DNA of 64,000 nt. Origin: Heloderma charlesbogerti (Eukaryota; Chordata; Lepidosauria; Squamata; Helodermatidae). How positions within the stretch are numbered: position 1 is the first letter of the stretch; every line of letters begins with the position of its first letter. The stretch spans positions 2,356,001 through 2,420,000 of the forward strand of contig JANEZZ010003061.1 of assembly GCA_026122225.1 (NCBI GenBank), given 5' to 3'. Below the pieces are notes generated by a model. The model was not told where the DNA came from, did no database searches, and saw only the letters and a list, made by a program, of their open reading frames with translations. Below, in pieces: positions 47,563 through 57,954 of the stretch. Both the position numbers and the translations under genes were made by a program.

Positions 47563-50500
47563 CCCTTCATGGGTCACTGCCTTGTTGTGGCGAAGGGGCT
47601 TGCGAAACTCAGTGAAGCCATAAGCTATGCCATGCAGGGCCACCCAAGAACAGGTCAAGGCAGAGAGCTCTGACAAAATGTGGTCCACTGGAGAAGGAAA
47701 TGGCAACCCACTCCAGTATTCTTGCCAAGAAAACCCCATGGAACGTATCACAAGGCTAAAACATATGACGCCGGAAGATGAGCCCCTCAGGTTGGAAGCT
47801 GTCCAATATCCTACTGGGGAAGAGCAGAGGGTATTTCCAAGTAGCAGCAGAAAGAGTGAAGCGGCTGGGCCAAAGCCGAAAGGACACTCAGCTGTGGATG
47901 TGTCTGGTGGTGAAAAGAAAGTCCGATGCTGTAAAGAACAATATTGTTTAGGAACCTGGCATGTAAGATCAATGAATCAAGGTAAGCTGGAGGTGGTCAA
48001 ACATGAGATGGCAAGATTGAACATTGACATCTTGGGAATCAGTGAACTAAAATGGGCAAGCATGGGCGAATTTAATTCAGGTGACCATCATATCTACTAC
48101 TGTGGGCAAGAATCCCTTAGAAGACATGGAGTAGCACTCATAGTCAACAAAAGGGTGGGGAAAGCAGTACTGGGGTACAATCTCAAAAACGATAGAATGA
48201 TCTCAGTACGAAACCAAGGCAAACCATTCAACATCACAGTAATTCAAGTCTATGCCCCAACCACTGAGGCTGAAGAAGCTGAGGTTGATCGGTTCTATGA
48301 AGACCTTCAACACCTTCTAGAACTAACACCAAAAAAAGATGTCCTCTTCATCATAGGGGATTGGAATGCTAAAGTAGGAAGTCAAGAAATCACCGGGATA
48401 ACAGGCAAGCATGGCCTTGGTGTACAAAATGAAGCAGGACAAAGGCTAATCGGGTTTTGCCAAGAGAACACACTGATCATAGCAAACACTCTTTTCCCAT
48501 AGCACAAGAGGCGACTCTACACATGGACATCACCAGATGGTCAATATCGAAATCAGATTGATTATGTCCTTTGCAGCCAAAGATGGAGAAGCTCCATACA
48601 GTCAGTAAAAACAAGACCTGGAGCTGACTGTGGCTCAGATCATGAGCTTCTTGTTGCAAAATTTCGGCTTACATTGGAGAACGTAGGGAAAACTACTAAA
48701 CCACTGAGGTATGACCTAAATCATATCCCTTATGAATATACAGTGGAGGTGAGGAATAGATTTAAGGGATTAGACCTGATGGACAGAGTGCCTGAGGAAC
48801 TATGGACGGAGGTCTGTAGCATTGTTCAGGAGGCAGCAACTCAATCCATCCCAAAGAAAAAGAAATGCAAGAAAGCCAAGTGGCTGTCTGATGAGGCTTT
48901 ACAAGTCGCTGACGAAAGAAGGGAAGCGAAAAGCAAGGGAGAAAGGGGAAGATATATCCAACTGAATTCAGAGTTCCAGAGAATAGCAAGGAGAGACAAG
49001 AAGGCCTTTTTAAATGAACAATGCAAAGAAATCGAAGAAAACAACAGAATGGGAAAGACTAGAGATCTCTTCAAGAAAATCAGAGATCTCAAGGGAATGT
49101 TTTGTGCCAAGACGGGCATGATAAAGGACAAAGAAGGCAGGGACCTAACAGAAGCAGATGAGATTAAGAAGAGGTGGAAAGAATACACAGAAGAACTCTA
49201 CAGGAAAGATCTGAATGTCCCTGATAGCCATGATAGTGTGGTCACTGAACTTGAGCCGGACATCCTAGAGAGTGAAGTCAAGTGGGCCTTAGGAAGCATA
49301 ACTAACAACAAAGCTAGTGGAGATGACAGTATTCCAGCTGAGCTTTTTAAAATCCGAAAAGATGATGCTGTTAAAGTGCTGCACTCAATATACCAACAAA
49401 TTTGGAACACTCAACAGTGGCCACAAGACTGGAAAAGGTCAGTTTACATTCCAATTCCAAAAAAGGGCAACGCCAAGAGTGTTCAAACTACCATACAATT
49501 GCGCTCATTTCACATGCCAGCAAGGTTATGCTCAAAATCCTACAAGCTAGGCTTCAGCAGTATGTGAACCGAGAACTACCGGAAGTACAAGCTGGGTTTC
49601 GAAGAGGCAGAGGAACTAGACATCAAATCGCAAACATTCGCTGGATCATGGAGAAAGCAAGAGAATTCCAGAAAAACGTCTATTTCTGCTTCATTGACTA
49701 CGCTAAAGCCTTTGATTGTGTGGATCACAACAAACTGTGGCAAATTCTTAAAGTGATGGGAGTACCAGACCACCTTACCTTTCTCCTGAGAAACCTGTAC
49801 GAGGGTCAAGAAGCAACTAGGGATGTCAGAGAATTCCGCCATGGATCTCGGTGAGGCTGAATGCCAGTGCATTCGGCCCCCCGAACTCCATGGTGGAATG
49901 GCCTGCCCCCCCGCCCCCCCCGCGGATCCCCCCGGGGACAAGACTTACCTGGGGCATATCTTCTGACCGGCTGCCGCCACCGCCATTTCCAGTCTTACGT
50001 AGGCTAGATTTACATAGATTTACGTAGGCTAAAATGGTGAATCAAAAAGGGACGCAAATAGCACCCGCTACGCTATTTGCGTTCCCCTTTATTTTCGCCG
50101 TCAGTCTACGTAAATATTTACGTAGATTCAGATGGCCAAAAATAAGGAACGCAAATGGCGGCGGCTGTAGCTGCCGCCATTTGCATACGCAGTTTTTTTT
50201 GGTTGTTTTCTTCCCCAGAGCCCTCCACGGCCGGAAATCCGGCTGCGGACAGCTCTGGGCTGGGCTGGGCTGGGCTGGGCCTGGCCGGCTGCTCCGCGGA
50301 GCTGCTGCGGAGCACAGCTGGCCATTGAGGATTCCGGGGGGAGGGACGGAACACCTCCCCCCCCATCAACATAATCCGCGAAAGGTAAGTCACTTTCGTA
50401 CATCCCTAGAAGCAACAGTAAGAACCAGACATGGAACAACCGATTGGTTCAAAATTGGGAAAGGAGTACGACAAGGCTGCATATTGTCACCCTGCTTATT

Positions 50501-51374
50501 TAACTTATATGCAGAGTACATCATGAGAAACGCCGGGTTGGATGAATCACAGGTCAGAATTAAGATTGCCGGGAGAATTAACAACCTCAGATACTTAGAT
50601 GATACCACCCTAATGGCAGAAAGTGAAGAGGATCTAAAGAGCCTCTTGTTGAGGGTGAAGGAGGAGAGTGCAAAAGCTGGTTTGAAACTCAACATTAAAA
50701 AAACTAAAATCATGGCATCTGGCCCCATCACTTCCTGGCATATAGAAGGGGAAGAAATGGAAGCAGTGATGGATTTTATTTTCTTGGGCTCCAAGATCAC
50801 CGCAGACGGTGACTGTAGCCATGAAATTAAAAGACACTTGCTCCTTGGGAGGAAAGCTATGGCAAACCTAGACAGCATAGGAAGAAGCAGAGACATCACC
50901 TTGCCGACAAAGGTCCGTCTAATCAAAGCTATGGTTTTCCCAGTAGTAATGTATGGCTGTGAGAGCTGGACTATAAGGAAGGCTGAGTGCCGAAGAATTG
51001 ATGCTTTCGAACTGTGGTGCTGGAGAAGACACTTACGAGTCCCCTGGACTGCAAGGAAGTCAAATCAGTCAGTCCTAAAGGAAATCAACCCTGACTGCTC
51101 ATTGGAAGGACAGATACTGAAGCTGAAGCTCAAATATTTTGGCCACCTAATGTGAAGAGAAAACTCTCTGGAAAAGACCCTGATGCTGGGAAAGACTGAA
51201 GGCAAAAGGAGAAGGGGACGGCAGAAGATGAGATGGCTAGATAGCATCACCGATGCAATGAATATGAACTTGAGCATGCTCCGGGAGAGAGCGGAGGACA
51301 GGAAGGCCTGGCGTGCTATGGTCCATGGGGTCACGAAGAGTCGGACACGACTGAACGACTGAACAGCAACAACA
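47563..51374 (+). mobile_element. BovB LINE copy 4, full-length outline, frame-broken, with nested MITE
   Basis: It starts TTCATGGGTCACTGCCTTG, the same 5' end as copy 3, and ends in ACAGCAACAACA. AGATTAAAAAAA lies on both sides (47547-47558 and 51375-51386) as target duplication. The endonuclease (47627-48502) is complete up to a stop at IIANTLFP (TAG at about 48500; copy 3 has a Gln there). The linker and first part of the reverse transcriptase follow (48674-49567), with a frameshift near 49482 (NAKSVQTT in place of NAKECSNY). A 591-bp MITE then interrupts the frame at 49818. After it the frame continues (50400-51155) with RYLDDTTLM in place of RYADD and a stop after YFGHLM. Inactive. Confidence 0.93.
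49818..50408. mobile_element. hAT-like MITE B nested in BovB copy 4, target duplication GAAGCAAC
   Basis: Starts TAGGGATGT, ends ACATCCCTA, with exact 8-bp duplications GAAGCAAC at 49810-49817 and 50409-50416. Removing the insert and one duplication gives the uninterrupted BovB text GGTCAAGAAGCAACAGTAAG, so the insertion site is proven by the host element. The centre shares TACGTAAATATTTACGTAGA, TTTGCGTTCC and GACGCAAATAGC.. phrases with MITE A and the 14150 block. A (TGGGC)n run sits at about 50256-50280. It is 591 bp, non-coding, and post-dates the BovB. Confidence 0.93.
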
Positions 51375-51386
51375 AGATTAAAAAAA

Positions 51387-52249
51387 TGTAACCGCTCATA
51401 AAAACTGCAGGTGGCAAGCATCTTTTAACAGAGCCTAGGGAGACATTCCTTGTTGTCTATCACACAGAGGGGAAAGCGCTTCTAGGATAATGCTAGCGAT
51501 GACACATTCACACATGCATCATCTAAAAATAAAGACAGCATGCTTTTTGCTTCACAATTATTATTTTTATCACCTATGTGAATTCGTGTAAATTTAATTG
51601 ACTTGGATTTCTTTTAGTTTATAGTATGGCTTTCATTGTCTGAATTGATCTCCATCATTTTCAATACATATAAGGTCTTTGCAGGTGTTCCCCTCAAACT
51701 ATGGTAGTAGTATGAAAGGGGGGAGTGAGCTGCATCCCCACCCCAATACTGGCATGCCTAGGCTCTCCACCCTGTGATTTGGAACTCTGTGCACAGCAGG
51801 TTTCTCTATACAGGTGTTTTCCCCCAATGCATGGTTGGTTTGGGGGACAGTGCAGCTTTGCTCACCCTCCACATTATAAGCCAAATTATACTCATGCGAA
51901 GAGAATATCTGCAAAGGGCTAAAATCTGCCTGAATACCGTTGTTATAGCAAAGCAATATTGCCGTTCATTTTAAAGTTCCCTGCAGCTCTGTGGTAAATG
52001 TATGTCTTGAGTTCAGCGTAAACAGCAAGATAGTCCTTTATGTGTCTTTTTCCAACTTTTTCCGGGATAGTTCCAACAAATAGCTCTGCGGACATGAAGC
52101 AAGTCACACAGAAAACTCTAATCATCCCCCAAGTCCTACATAAGTATTTTGACTTTTACAAAATAAGCTTGCACATAGGGTAATAAGCCAAAATGTTCAC
52201 TATCATATCAACCTAATATAGACTAATTATGACTAATTAGTCATATATA
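51387..52249. other. Intronic stretch without a recognised gene
   Basis: No exon or clear repeat recognised. The open frames at 51699-51974 have no motif. Confidence 0.4.
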
Positions 52250-52445
52250 GTGTATATAGCTATGAGCCAGGGCAAATTGCATGTGGTTATTGGGGAGATG
52301 TCAAGATTAAATATAGACATTTTGGGTGTCAGTGAACTGAAATGGACTGGATTGGGCCACCTCACATCAGATGATCACCAGATCTACTACTATGGACAAG
52401 AGGACCACAGAAGAAATGGAGTAGCCTTCATAATTCATAATTCAT
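52250..52445 (+). mobile_element. Divergent RTE-type endonuclease fragment
   Basis: The translated text MSQGKLHVVIGEMSRLNIDI, LGVSELKWTGLGH, DDHQIYYYGQEDHRRNGVAF parallels BovB residues ~117-173 but with many substitutions (for example GVSELKWTGLG for GISELKWTGMG). It ends in a local ATAATTCAT tandem (about 52430-52475). It is older than, or of a different RTE subfamily from, the four BovB copies. Confidence 0.8.
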
Positions 52446-53175
52446 AAAAAATAATTCATAAAAATAATTCATAATTATGGGGATAGCAGATCATAGTATT
52501 ACACATAACGGTATCAGGTTGCCTCTGCTATGTCATAGAAGCTCCTTCCAGCCTCAAATCGCAGCATCCTTTAATCCTTTGGAGCGACTGAAACTGCAAA
52601 ATGCAACACAAAGCTTTGCCAGCTTTGCATAGTAAGGATGGGAGAATATGGAGGACTGCCCATCAGAAATGGATTTGAATTAGCTCCAGAGGTGCAAGCC
52701 ATGATGCTGAACTTGGAACTCTTCTACTGATAACTGTGGTAGCTACAAGAGATGTATTTTTACCAAATTTGGAACCCTGGGAATCTAGGTAACATTGACT
52801 GAGTGATTCTTTCCCACCTGACTTACAGTGAAGCAGGACCCAGGCTAGATGTGACAGACTGGGGATTTACTGGGAAAAAAACAATTTCCCCTATAATCCT
52901 GGATGATTGATCATTTGATCGACTTGGACTCATTTCAGTTTTACTGAATTTCACTAAAACAAAACCACATGTTGAAACATGTGCAGCAGTTGTGTATTGG
53001 GATATTTTTTGCAGAAGCATCACAGTATCTGTGATCAAATTCAAATTTGATCCTATGAGAGCTATAGATTAGCAATTTCATCTGTACTAACTAGCAATTG
53101 ACAAGGGTATACACAAGCAAATAAAGCTGCAGTTTTCTCATTCTAAATTTGCCCCTGTAGTCATGTTTCTGTCTG
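52446..53175. other. Intronic stretch without a recognised gene
   Basis: A short tandem of AATTCATAA units at the left edge (to about 52476), then unremarkable AT-rich DNA. A (GTCT)n run lies at about 53168-53184. Confidence 0.4.
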
Positions 53176-53184
53176 TCTGTCTGT

Positions 53185-53520
53185 CGTATGGGATTTGTAT
53201 GCTGCCATTTCACCATGAACAGTCTCAACACAGGTTACAAGTTTAATAATACATGATATTATTAATACATGATATTTACATGAAAACAGTAAATCTCTAG
53301 AGGTAAAATCAGCAGGCCAATAAATAAAAACAGCCAAAACTATTAAAAAGACCTGACATAACATTAAAGATATGAGAAAACAGGTCTTACTTTGCCCGCT
53401 ATCTAAAGGTAGCAAAGATGGCTCTTGGCAAACATGCCTGGGGAATGGATTCCAAAATTTGGGTGGCACCACAGAAGAGCTCTTCTCTTGGGTCACCATC
53501 CACCTGACATGCAATGATTA
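53185..53520 (-). mobile_element. L2-type LINE 3' UTR
   Basis: CCATTTCACC..GTTACAAG, an A-rich run (AATAAATAAAAACAGCCAAA), then GGAATGGATTCCAAAATTTG, GGTGGCACCACAGAAGAGC and GGGTCACCATCCACCTGAC. The last phrases parallel 2605-2665 of the L2 copy (TTCATTCCACAGCCAGGGTG, CCACAGCAGAAAAGGCC, GTAGCCACCCACCTCAC) in the same orientation. Confidence 0.6.
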
Positions 53521-53954
53521 CTATCCATCATATCTTTGATGTGATGTTTAATATATTCACTTTTTTGTTTTTGTAGCTTTTTAAGTATGTTGCACATGAA
53601 GCTTTACTTCCATGCCTTTTCTCCGTGTCAGGCTTTTCATTTATTACAGAGGATGGATTCTTTAGTAAACTATTCAGGCTTGCCATATGAATGAAAACGT
53701 CACATCAGAGTCCTATACAGCATATGTTAAGGATGTTTTGTAAAATTGAGTGGAAATGAGCGGATAATAGCTTAGACAGTATGACAGCAGGCAAAACCAA
53801 AAATGGCAATGTGAAAATACATTGTTGGAATACTTAAAAATTATGGGTACCGGATAACTCTTTGTATACAGATATATATAGGTTCTTGTATCTAGAGTAT
53901 GTAATATACAGTGTGCTATCTATACTACTCTTTTATATATTTCATATATATACA

Positions 53955-53957
<3 letters not shown>

Positions 53958-54024
<67 letters not shown>
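53958..54024. repeat. Compound (CT)n-(CA)n microsatellite
   Basis: About 16 CT units followed directly by about 17 CA units, bordered by (TA)n on both sides. It generates spurious Ser-Leu/His-Thr open frames. Confidence 0.95.
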
Positions 54025-54029
<5 letters not shown>

Positions 54030-54735
54030 CATATACAAATTAAAAAGTATTATTAAAAAGAGTGGATTCATGCATCTCTTTTCACATTGTGGGTTGATTT
54101 TTATTTTGTTTAGAGGGATGATCACCCAGTGAAAATCATTTTTATAAAGATTCAGTTTTCATGGGAGCCAGGAACTAAATGCTTGTAAGACTTTCCTGCA
54201 AGATCAAGTCACACATGGGTCATCGTATGAGTGCAAAAAAGAGAAGAAGAATCCCCCTTTGCCAGGAGAGAGAAGTCATATGAATCCATCCTTTTTAAAG
54301 AACACTTTAAGGAATTATTCAACTTCAATTTTACTTCCATTGCTATTAGTGCTGCTAAAAAGTGTCATTTGCTCTGCTTTTGGATATTATTTTCTGAAAT
54401 ACAGTTTTGAATCGCTGTATTTGGAAGTTTAAAAATAAGCTCCAGTATGATTTGGAGGAAATTCTTGTATTCTCCAAAGAGAGAAGAAAGCATCCTGTGC
54501 CTCTGGGGAAGAGAAAACTTATACACTTCTGCTCACTTAAGAGGTTGTAGTATGAAATACGTCTCTCTGTCTCTCTTTTTCTTCCTTTCTTTTTTTTCTT
54601 TTCAGCTCACCAATGATTAGCATGCTCCAAGGCATGTCATTTGTATTTGCTTTCAGTGTTCTGAAGGGCTGCAAATGCTCAAACAGCCTTCACTTTCCTC
54701 TGTTAGGCACGCTGTGTACTTTCATTCTTTACTTT
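54025..54735. other. Stretch upstream of the second STARD13 exon
   Basis: No repeat recognised in contrast to most of the window. It contains a long pyrimidine-rich segment at 54560-54605 ending TTTTCAG (54599-54605), a possible unused acceptor. The lack of transposons close to the exon is consistent with regulatory constraint, but this is inference. Confidence 0.4.
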
Positions 54736-54740
54736 GACTG

Positions 54741-54762
54741 ATTGGCCCTTTCTGATCACGTG
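54741..54762 (+). promoter_or_regulatory. STARD13: Inverted CCAAT box and CACGTG E-box upstream of the STARD13 exon
   Basis: ATTGG (54741-54745) is a reversed CCAAT box and CACGTG (54757-54762) a canonical E-box. They lie about 190-210 bases before the conserved reading frame. If this exon is a first exon, they are candidate promoter elements. A TTTTTAAAGG at 54926 is a weak TATA-like site. Motif evidence only. Confidence 0.35.
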
Positions 54763-54950
54763 AGGGGACTTGGAATCCTGAATTGTAGCTTTTGGCACAC
54801 CTCTTTCTGTCTCTCACTCTCTTTCAAAGTGCTTGTTCTTTTCAGTTCCTTTGGGCTTCTTGCTTCTTTTCTCTCAGTGCTTTGTTTAGATTCAGGAATT
54901 GCCACCCAGGAGACTGAAGTGACAGTTTTTAAAGGGGCAAAGATATTAAG

Positions 54951-55110
54951 GAGGTGTCCAGCACTTCAACTTCGGGCTGCTACTGTGTGAATACCATATC
55001 AGCAGAAGGCCAAGAGATGTACTTGCGATTTGATCAAACTGCAAGACGCTCTCCATACAGGATAAGTAGGATTCAAGCACGCCGTCAGCTCGTGACTAAA
55101 ATTCAGCAAG
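54951..55110 (+). CDS. STARD13: STARD13 alternative 5' coding exon (SGCY...EGQEMYLRFDQT N-terminus)
   Basis: The frame reads EVSSTSTSGCYCVNTISAEG, then QEMYLRFDQTARRSPYRISR, then IQARRQLVTKIQQ, a clear match to the N-terminus of the STARD13 isoform I know from mammals (SGCYYLN..EGQEMYLRFDQTTRRSPYR). The donor is ideal (CAAG/GTGAGT at 55111), leaving phase 1. The next codon would be completed as Glu by the common exon, as for the exon at 6598-6745. An in-frame TAA lies at 54930. No ATG lies between it and the conserved segment; the first in-frame ATG is at 55017 (Met of QEMYLRF). The 5' edge is therefore uncertain. Either translation starts at 55017, or this is an internal exon using an acceptor such as AAG/GAGG (54951) or CCAG/CACT (54962). 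SAM, RhoGAP and START domains lie downstream, outside the window. Confidence 0.85.
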
Positions 55111-56844
55111 GTGAGTCACTGGCTGCCTTAGGCTCTTAACCAAGTCCTTGCCAAAAGAATGTCTTCAGGTCAGTTTTATTCGCCTTAAAAAATTTGGTTG
55201 GGATTTCAGATTGTGCTGTTTGCCTGGTATTGCTCTGGACGCTTAAAAAAATACCCTGAATGACAGCATTGAGCTGCAGTTTAGTTATCCATTCATATGC
55301 AAGTGCACAGCAGTGTAATGAGTGGAAAAAGCACTTAGCTGCACAGCCACTTAGTCATAAACCTTAAAATTCCATACTAGGTTCATTCATCTTCTTAGGC
55401 TGTTTGATTTGCATTGCTCCATATACCGTTCTGCTACATCTAAATCTGAACTGCATACTCTTAACTTTACTGTTTTTATACACTCTGAAGGAGCTCTTGT
55501 GCTGGAGGAAAAAGTGTATGACAGAATGTCTCCCATGTGCGCACGAAGTAACTGCTGACATTTAAAAAAAATTATTTCCATTCATAGACACCCCTCCCCA
55601 TTGTCAATAATTTGGAGTAGGTAACAAAAATAGATGGCCCCTTGTCCTCAGAGGGCTCACAAAGTAGATTATGTTGGGTATGCCATTTTCTGGAAGTATA
55701 TAGGCCGACGCATGCAATCTCTGTGGACACATCAGTTCCCTCCTCTTCTTCAATAAAGTATGGGGACTAAAGGGTCACTGTCCAAACGTGTAGTTTGCCC
55801 TGTGTGTACTTTTAATCAAAGTGAACTTTAAAACCTCCACCCAGAAAAATGACACACGGAAAAAAAGCAACCAGCAGTTTTGAATCTGTCAGAAGTTAAG
55901 TAGTAGAACAACAGGGAGTACCATGTGCTATGGATTTCCTACTTGTTTTCTGGTTTCCTACATACAGTGTTCTTAATGGGATTCTAGCTCATTTCAGTTT
56001 GCTCATAGCACCTGTATTGCATATAGGAAATCAACTGAGTGGCAATATCAGTGTGCTAGCCATTGAAATATATTGCCAAAGAGTTTAATGGAAGTTTCTG
56101 CTTTTCTAGATGAGCTAGAACCACTTTTATCAGTTTTCTTCCGACAGTGTGTTCACTAGGAATGTTGTCCAAATACATGTGCATAGGGCTGTAGGTCTAA
56201 ATGATGATCTCTGCTTGGTTACTGCTGAACACTTGGTAAAGGATATGATGATGGAAATCGTATCACATTTATAAAGGAACAATACATATTTCAGCAACAA
56301 GCATTTGATGAATGAGATTATTTCCTTGGCAATTAGGCAGACTGTTGTTTGCAAGATGGTTTCAGGAACCGGTGATGTTTGGAGGATACTGGTCCTAGCT
56401 GTGGCTCTGATTTCAGGAAGGATATTATGTCATGCCATATACCTTGTGTACAATCTTGATTGAAAGAAAAAGGGCAACATTTTCCCATTGGATTTATTTA
56501 AAAACAAAGTATGCACAGTATTCAGTGCTGTTTAATTTAAGTCTAAATTTCCAGGTTATTTTATTACAGGAAAAACTTTCAGAAACTTATCTGGGGCCTA
56601 CATACAATCATATAATGAGGACTTAAATCTTTTTTTAAGCGTATGCCTATAATTATTTTGAGAGTGGCGTGTTTTTGTACGTCCAAATTGAAATGCTAAA
56701 AAAAGCAGGGCTTTATTCTTTTCCTTCAAAAACCCAACACGGTTTCAAACAATTCAGAAATCAAATATATAATGTAATTCTTAGAGTGTTAGTGAGGGAG
56801 ATTATAGGGATTTGAACCTGCTGAAAATCTTTGCTCAGTTTTTG
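55111..56844. other. STARD13 intron, no gene recognised
   Basis: Downstream intron beginning with the strong donor GTGAGTCACT. AT-rich, with few recognisable transposons for 1.7 kb. No further exon or RNA gene recognised. Confidence 0.5.
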
Positions 56845-57000
56845 AGGCCCTTCTCATTGTTTTCTCATCAACCATTGTGCAACTAGTAGGGGCAAGAGAG
56901 GAGGCCTTTTCAGTTGCGGTCTCTAAATTATGGAACAGCCTTCCAAGCAATGTTCATCCAGCCCCTTCACATTACCAGCAATGTGTTTGAAACTGTAAAA
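56845..57000 (+). mobile_element. L2-type LINE C-terminal fragment
   Basis: The phrase GAGAGGAGGCCTTTTCAGTT, GCGGTCTCTAAATTATGG, AACAGCCTTCC encodes a decayed RGRAFSVV..LWNSLP-type C-terminus of an L2/CR1 LINE. Plus orientation, short. Confidence 0.55.
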
Positions 57001-57184
57001 TTGTAATGTATTGTGAAAAACGCGGTGCTTGTTTGGGAAGTGCCAGAATAACTTTGATTAGTAATAATAAGAAGAACTGTAATAACATATGGTGCTGTGA
57101 CAGTCTGTATATTTAAAAGAGTTGGTTTGTTTTTACATGTTTTATCCATGTAAGACAGAACTCCCTTGCTCACTTTCATCTGTT

Positions 57185-57380
57185 TGTTTGTTTTGTACCC
57201 TGCCTTTCTACCAAGACAAAATGGCACTCAAGGCAGCTTACAATCACAAATAAAACTTGATTAAAACATAATAAAACAAATGCATTAAAACACAATTAAA
57301 AACACAACAATAACAGAATAAAAACAGCATACAACCCAACAGACCCAAAGGCCTGCTTAAATAAACATCTACCAGAAGTT
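57185..57380 (-). mobile_element. L2-type LINE 3' tail
   Basis: TTTGTACCCTGCCTTTCTAC, then CTCAAGGCAGCTTACAATCA and a long AT/A-rich run (AAAACATAATAAAAC ...) is the antisense reading of an L2-type 3' terminus. The same structure recurs at 57955. Confidence 0.55.
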
Positions 57381-57422
57381 CCCTTGCATGCTAGAGATAA
57401 GGAAGTGGACAGGAAACTTTCC

Positions 57423-57563
57423 TTAAGGGCACAATCCTATGCATGTTTAGACAGAGGAAAGGCCTACAACTCCCAGCATGCCCTAGCTTGCATTGCTGGC
57501 TGGGCCATGCTGGGAGTTGTAGGCCTTTTCTCTGTCTAAACATGCATAAGATTGCACCCTAAG
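57423..57563. mobile_element. Palindromic MITE, piggyBac-like (TTAA target)
   Basis: The arms GGGCACAATCCTATGCATGT, TTAGACAGAGGAAAGGCCTA, CAACTCCCAGCATG are inverted almost perfectly on the right (CATGCTGGGAGTTGTAGGCC ... GATTGCACCC) around a 25-base centre. TTAA abuts the left end. The right end has TAAG, a TTAA with one T lost. The termini GGGCACAATCCTATG resemble the larger element at 59891, so they probably share a transposase. Non-coding. Confidence 0.75.
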
Positions 57564-57777
57564 CTAATTTATCTTAGAATCCAAGCCTGAGTTGGGGCCA
57601 TTCCCCTCTCCCCAGGCAGTATCCCCACAGTACCCAATCCCACGTTGCTCAGGAGAGCCCCCTCCACCTTCTAGAGAGGCTTTCAGGGGCTGCAGGGGGC
57701 TGCATAGGAGGATGGGAAACTTTCCTTCGATAAACCACCTTAAGGTAATTTATCTTAGGCTCCAAGTCAATGTCATA

Positions 57778-57845
57778 GAATCGTAGAACAGTAGGGTTGG
57801 AAGGGGCCTATAAGACCATCGAGTCCAACCCCGTCAGTAGTGCTG
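57778..57845 (-). mobile_element. CR1 3' terminus fragment
   Basis: AGAATCGTAGAACAGTAGGG, TTGGAAGGGGCCTATAAGAC and CATCGAGTCCAACCCC match the CR1 terminus at 4968-5040 almost word for word. Only about 65 bases are retained. Confidence 0.85.
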
Positions 57846-57954
57846 ACTGTTAACTAAGGTTGAACTTCAACCACATTGTCAACACAAGGCCTGCATGCTG
57901 CCTACATTTTGCTAAGCTGTCTTTGAAAGAGTCATTATATTGGCTCTTTCAATT

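Noticed and set aside
53862..54132. Open frames encoding Ser-Leu and His-Thr runs
   Set aside because: Translation of the (CT)n-(CA)n microsatellite.
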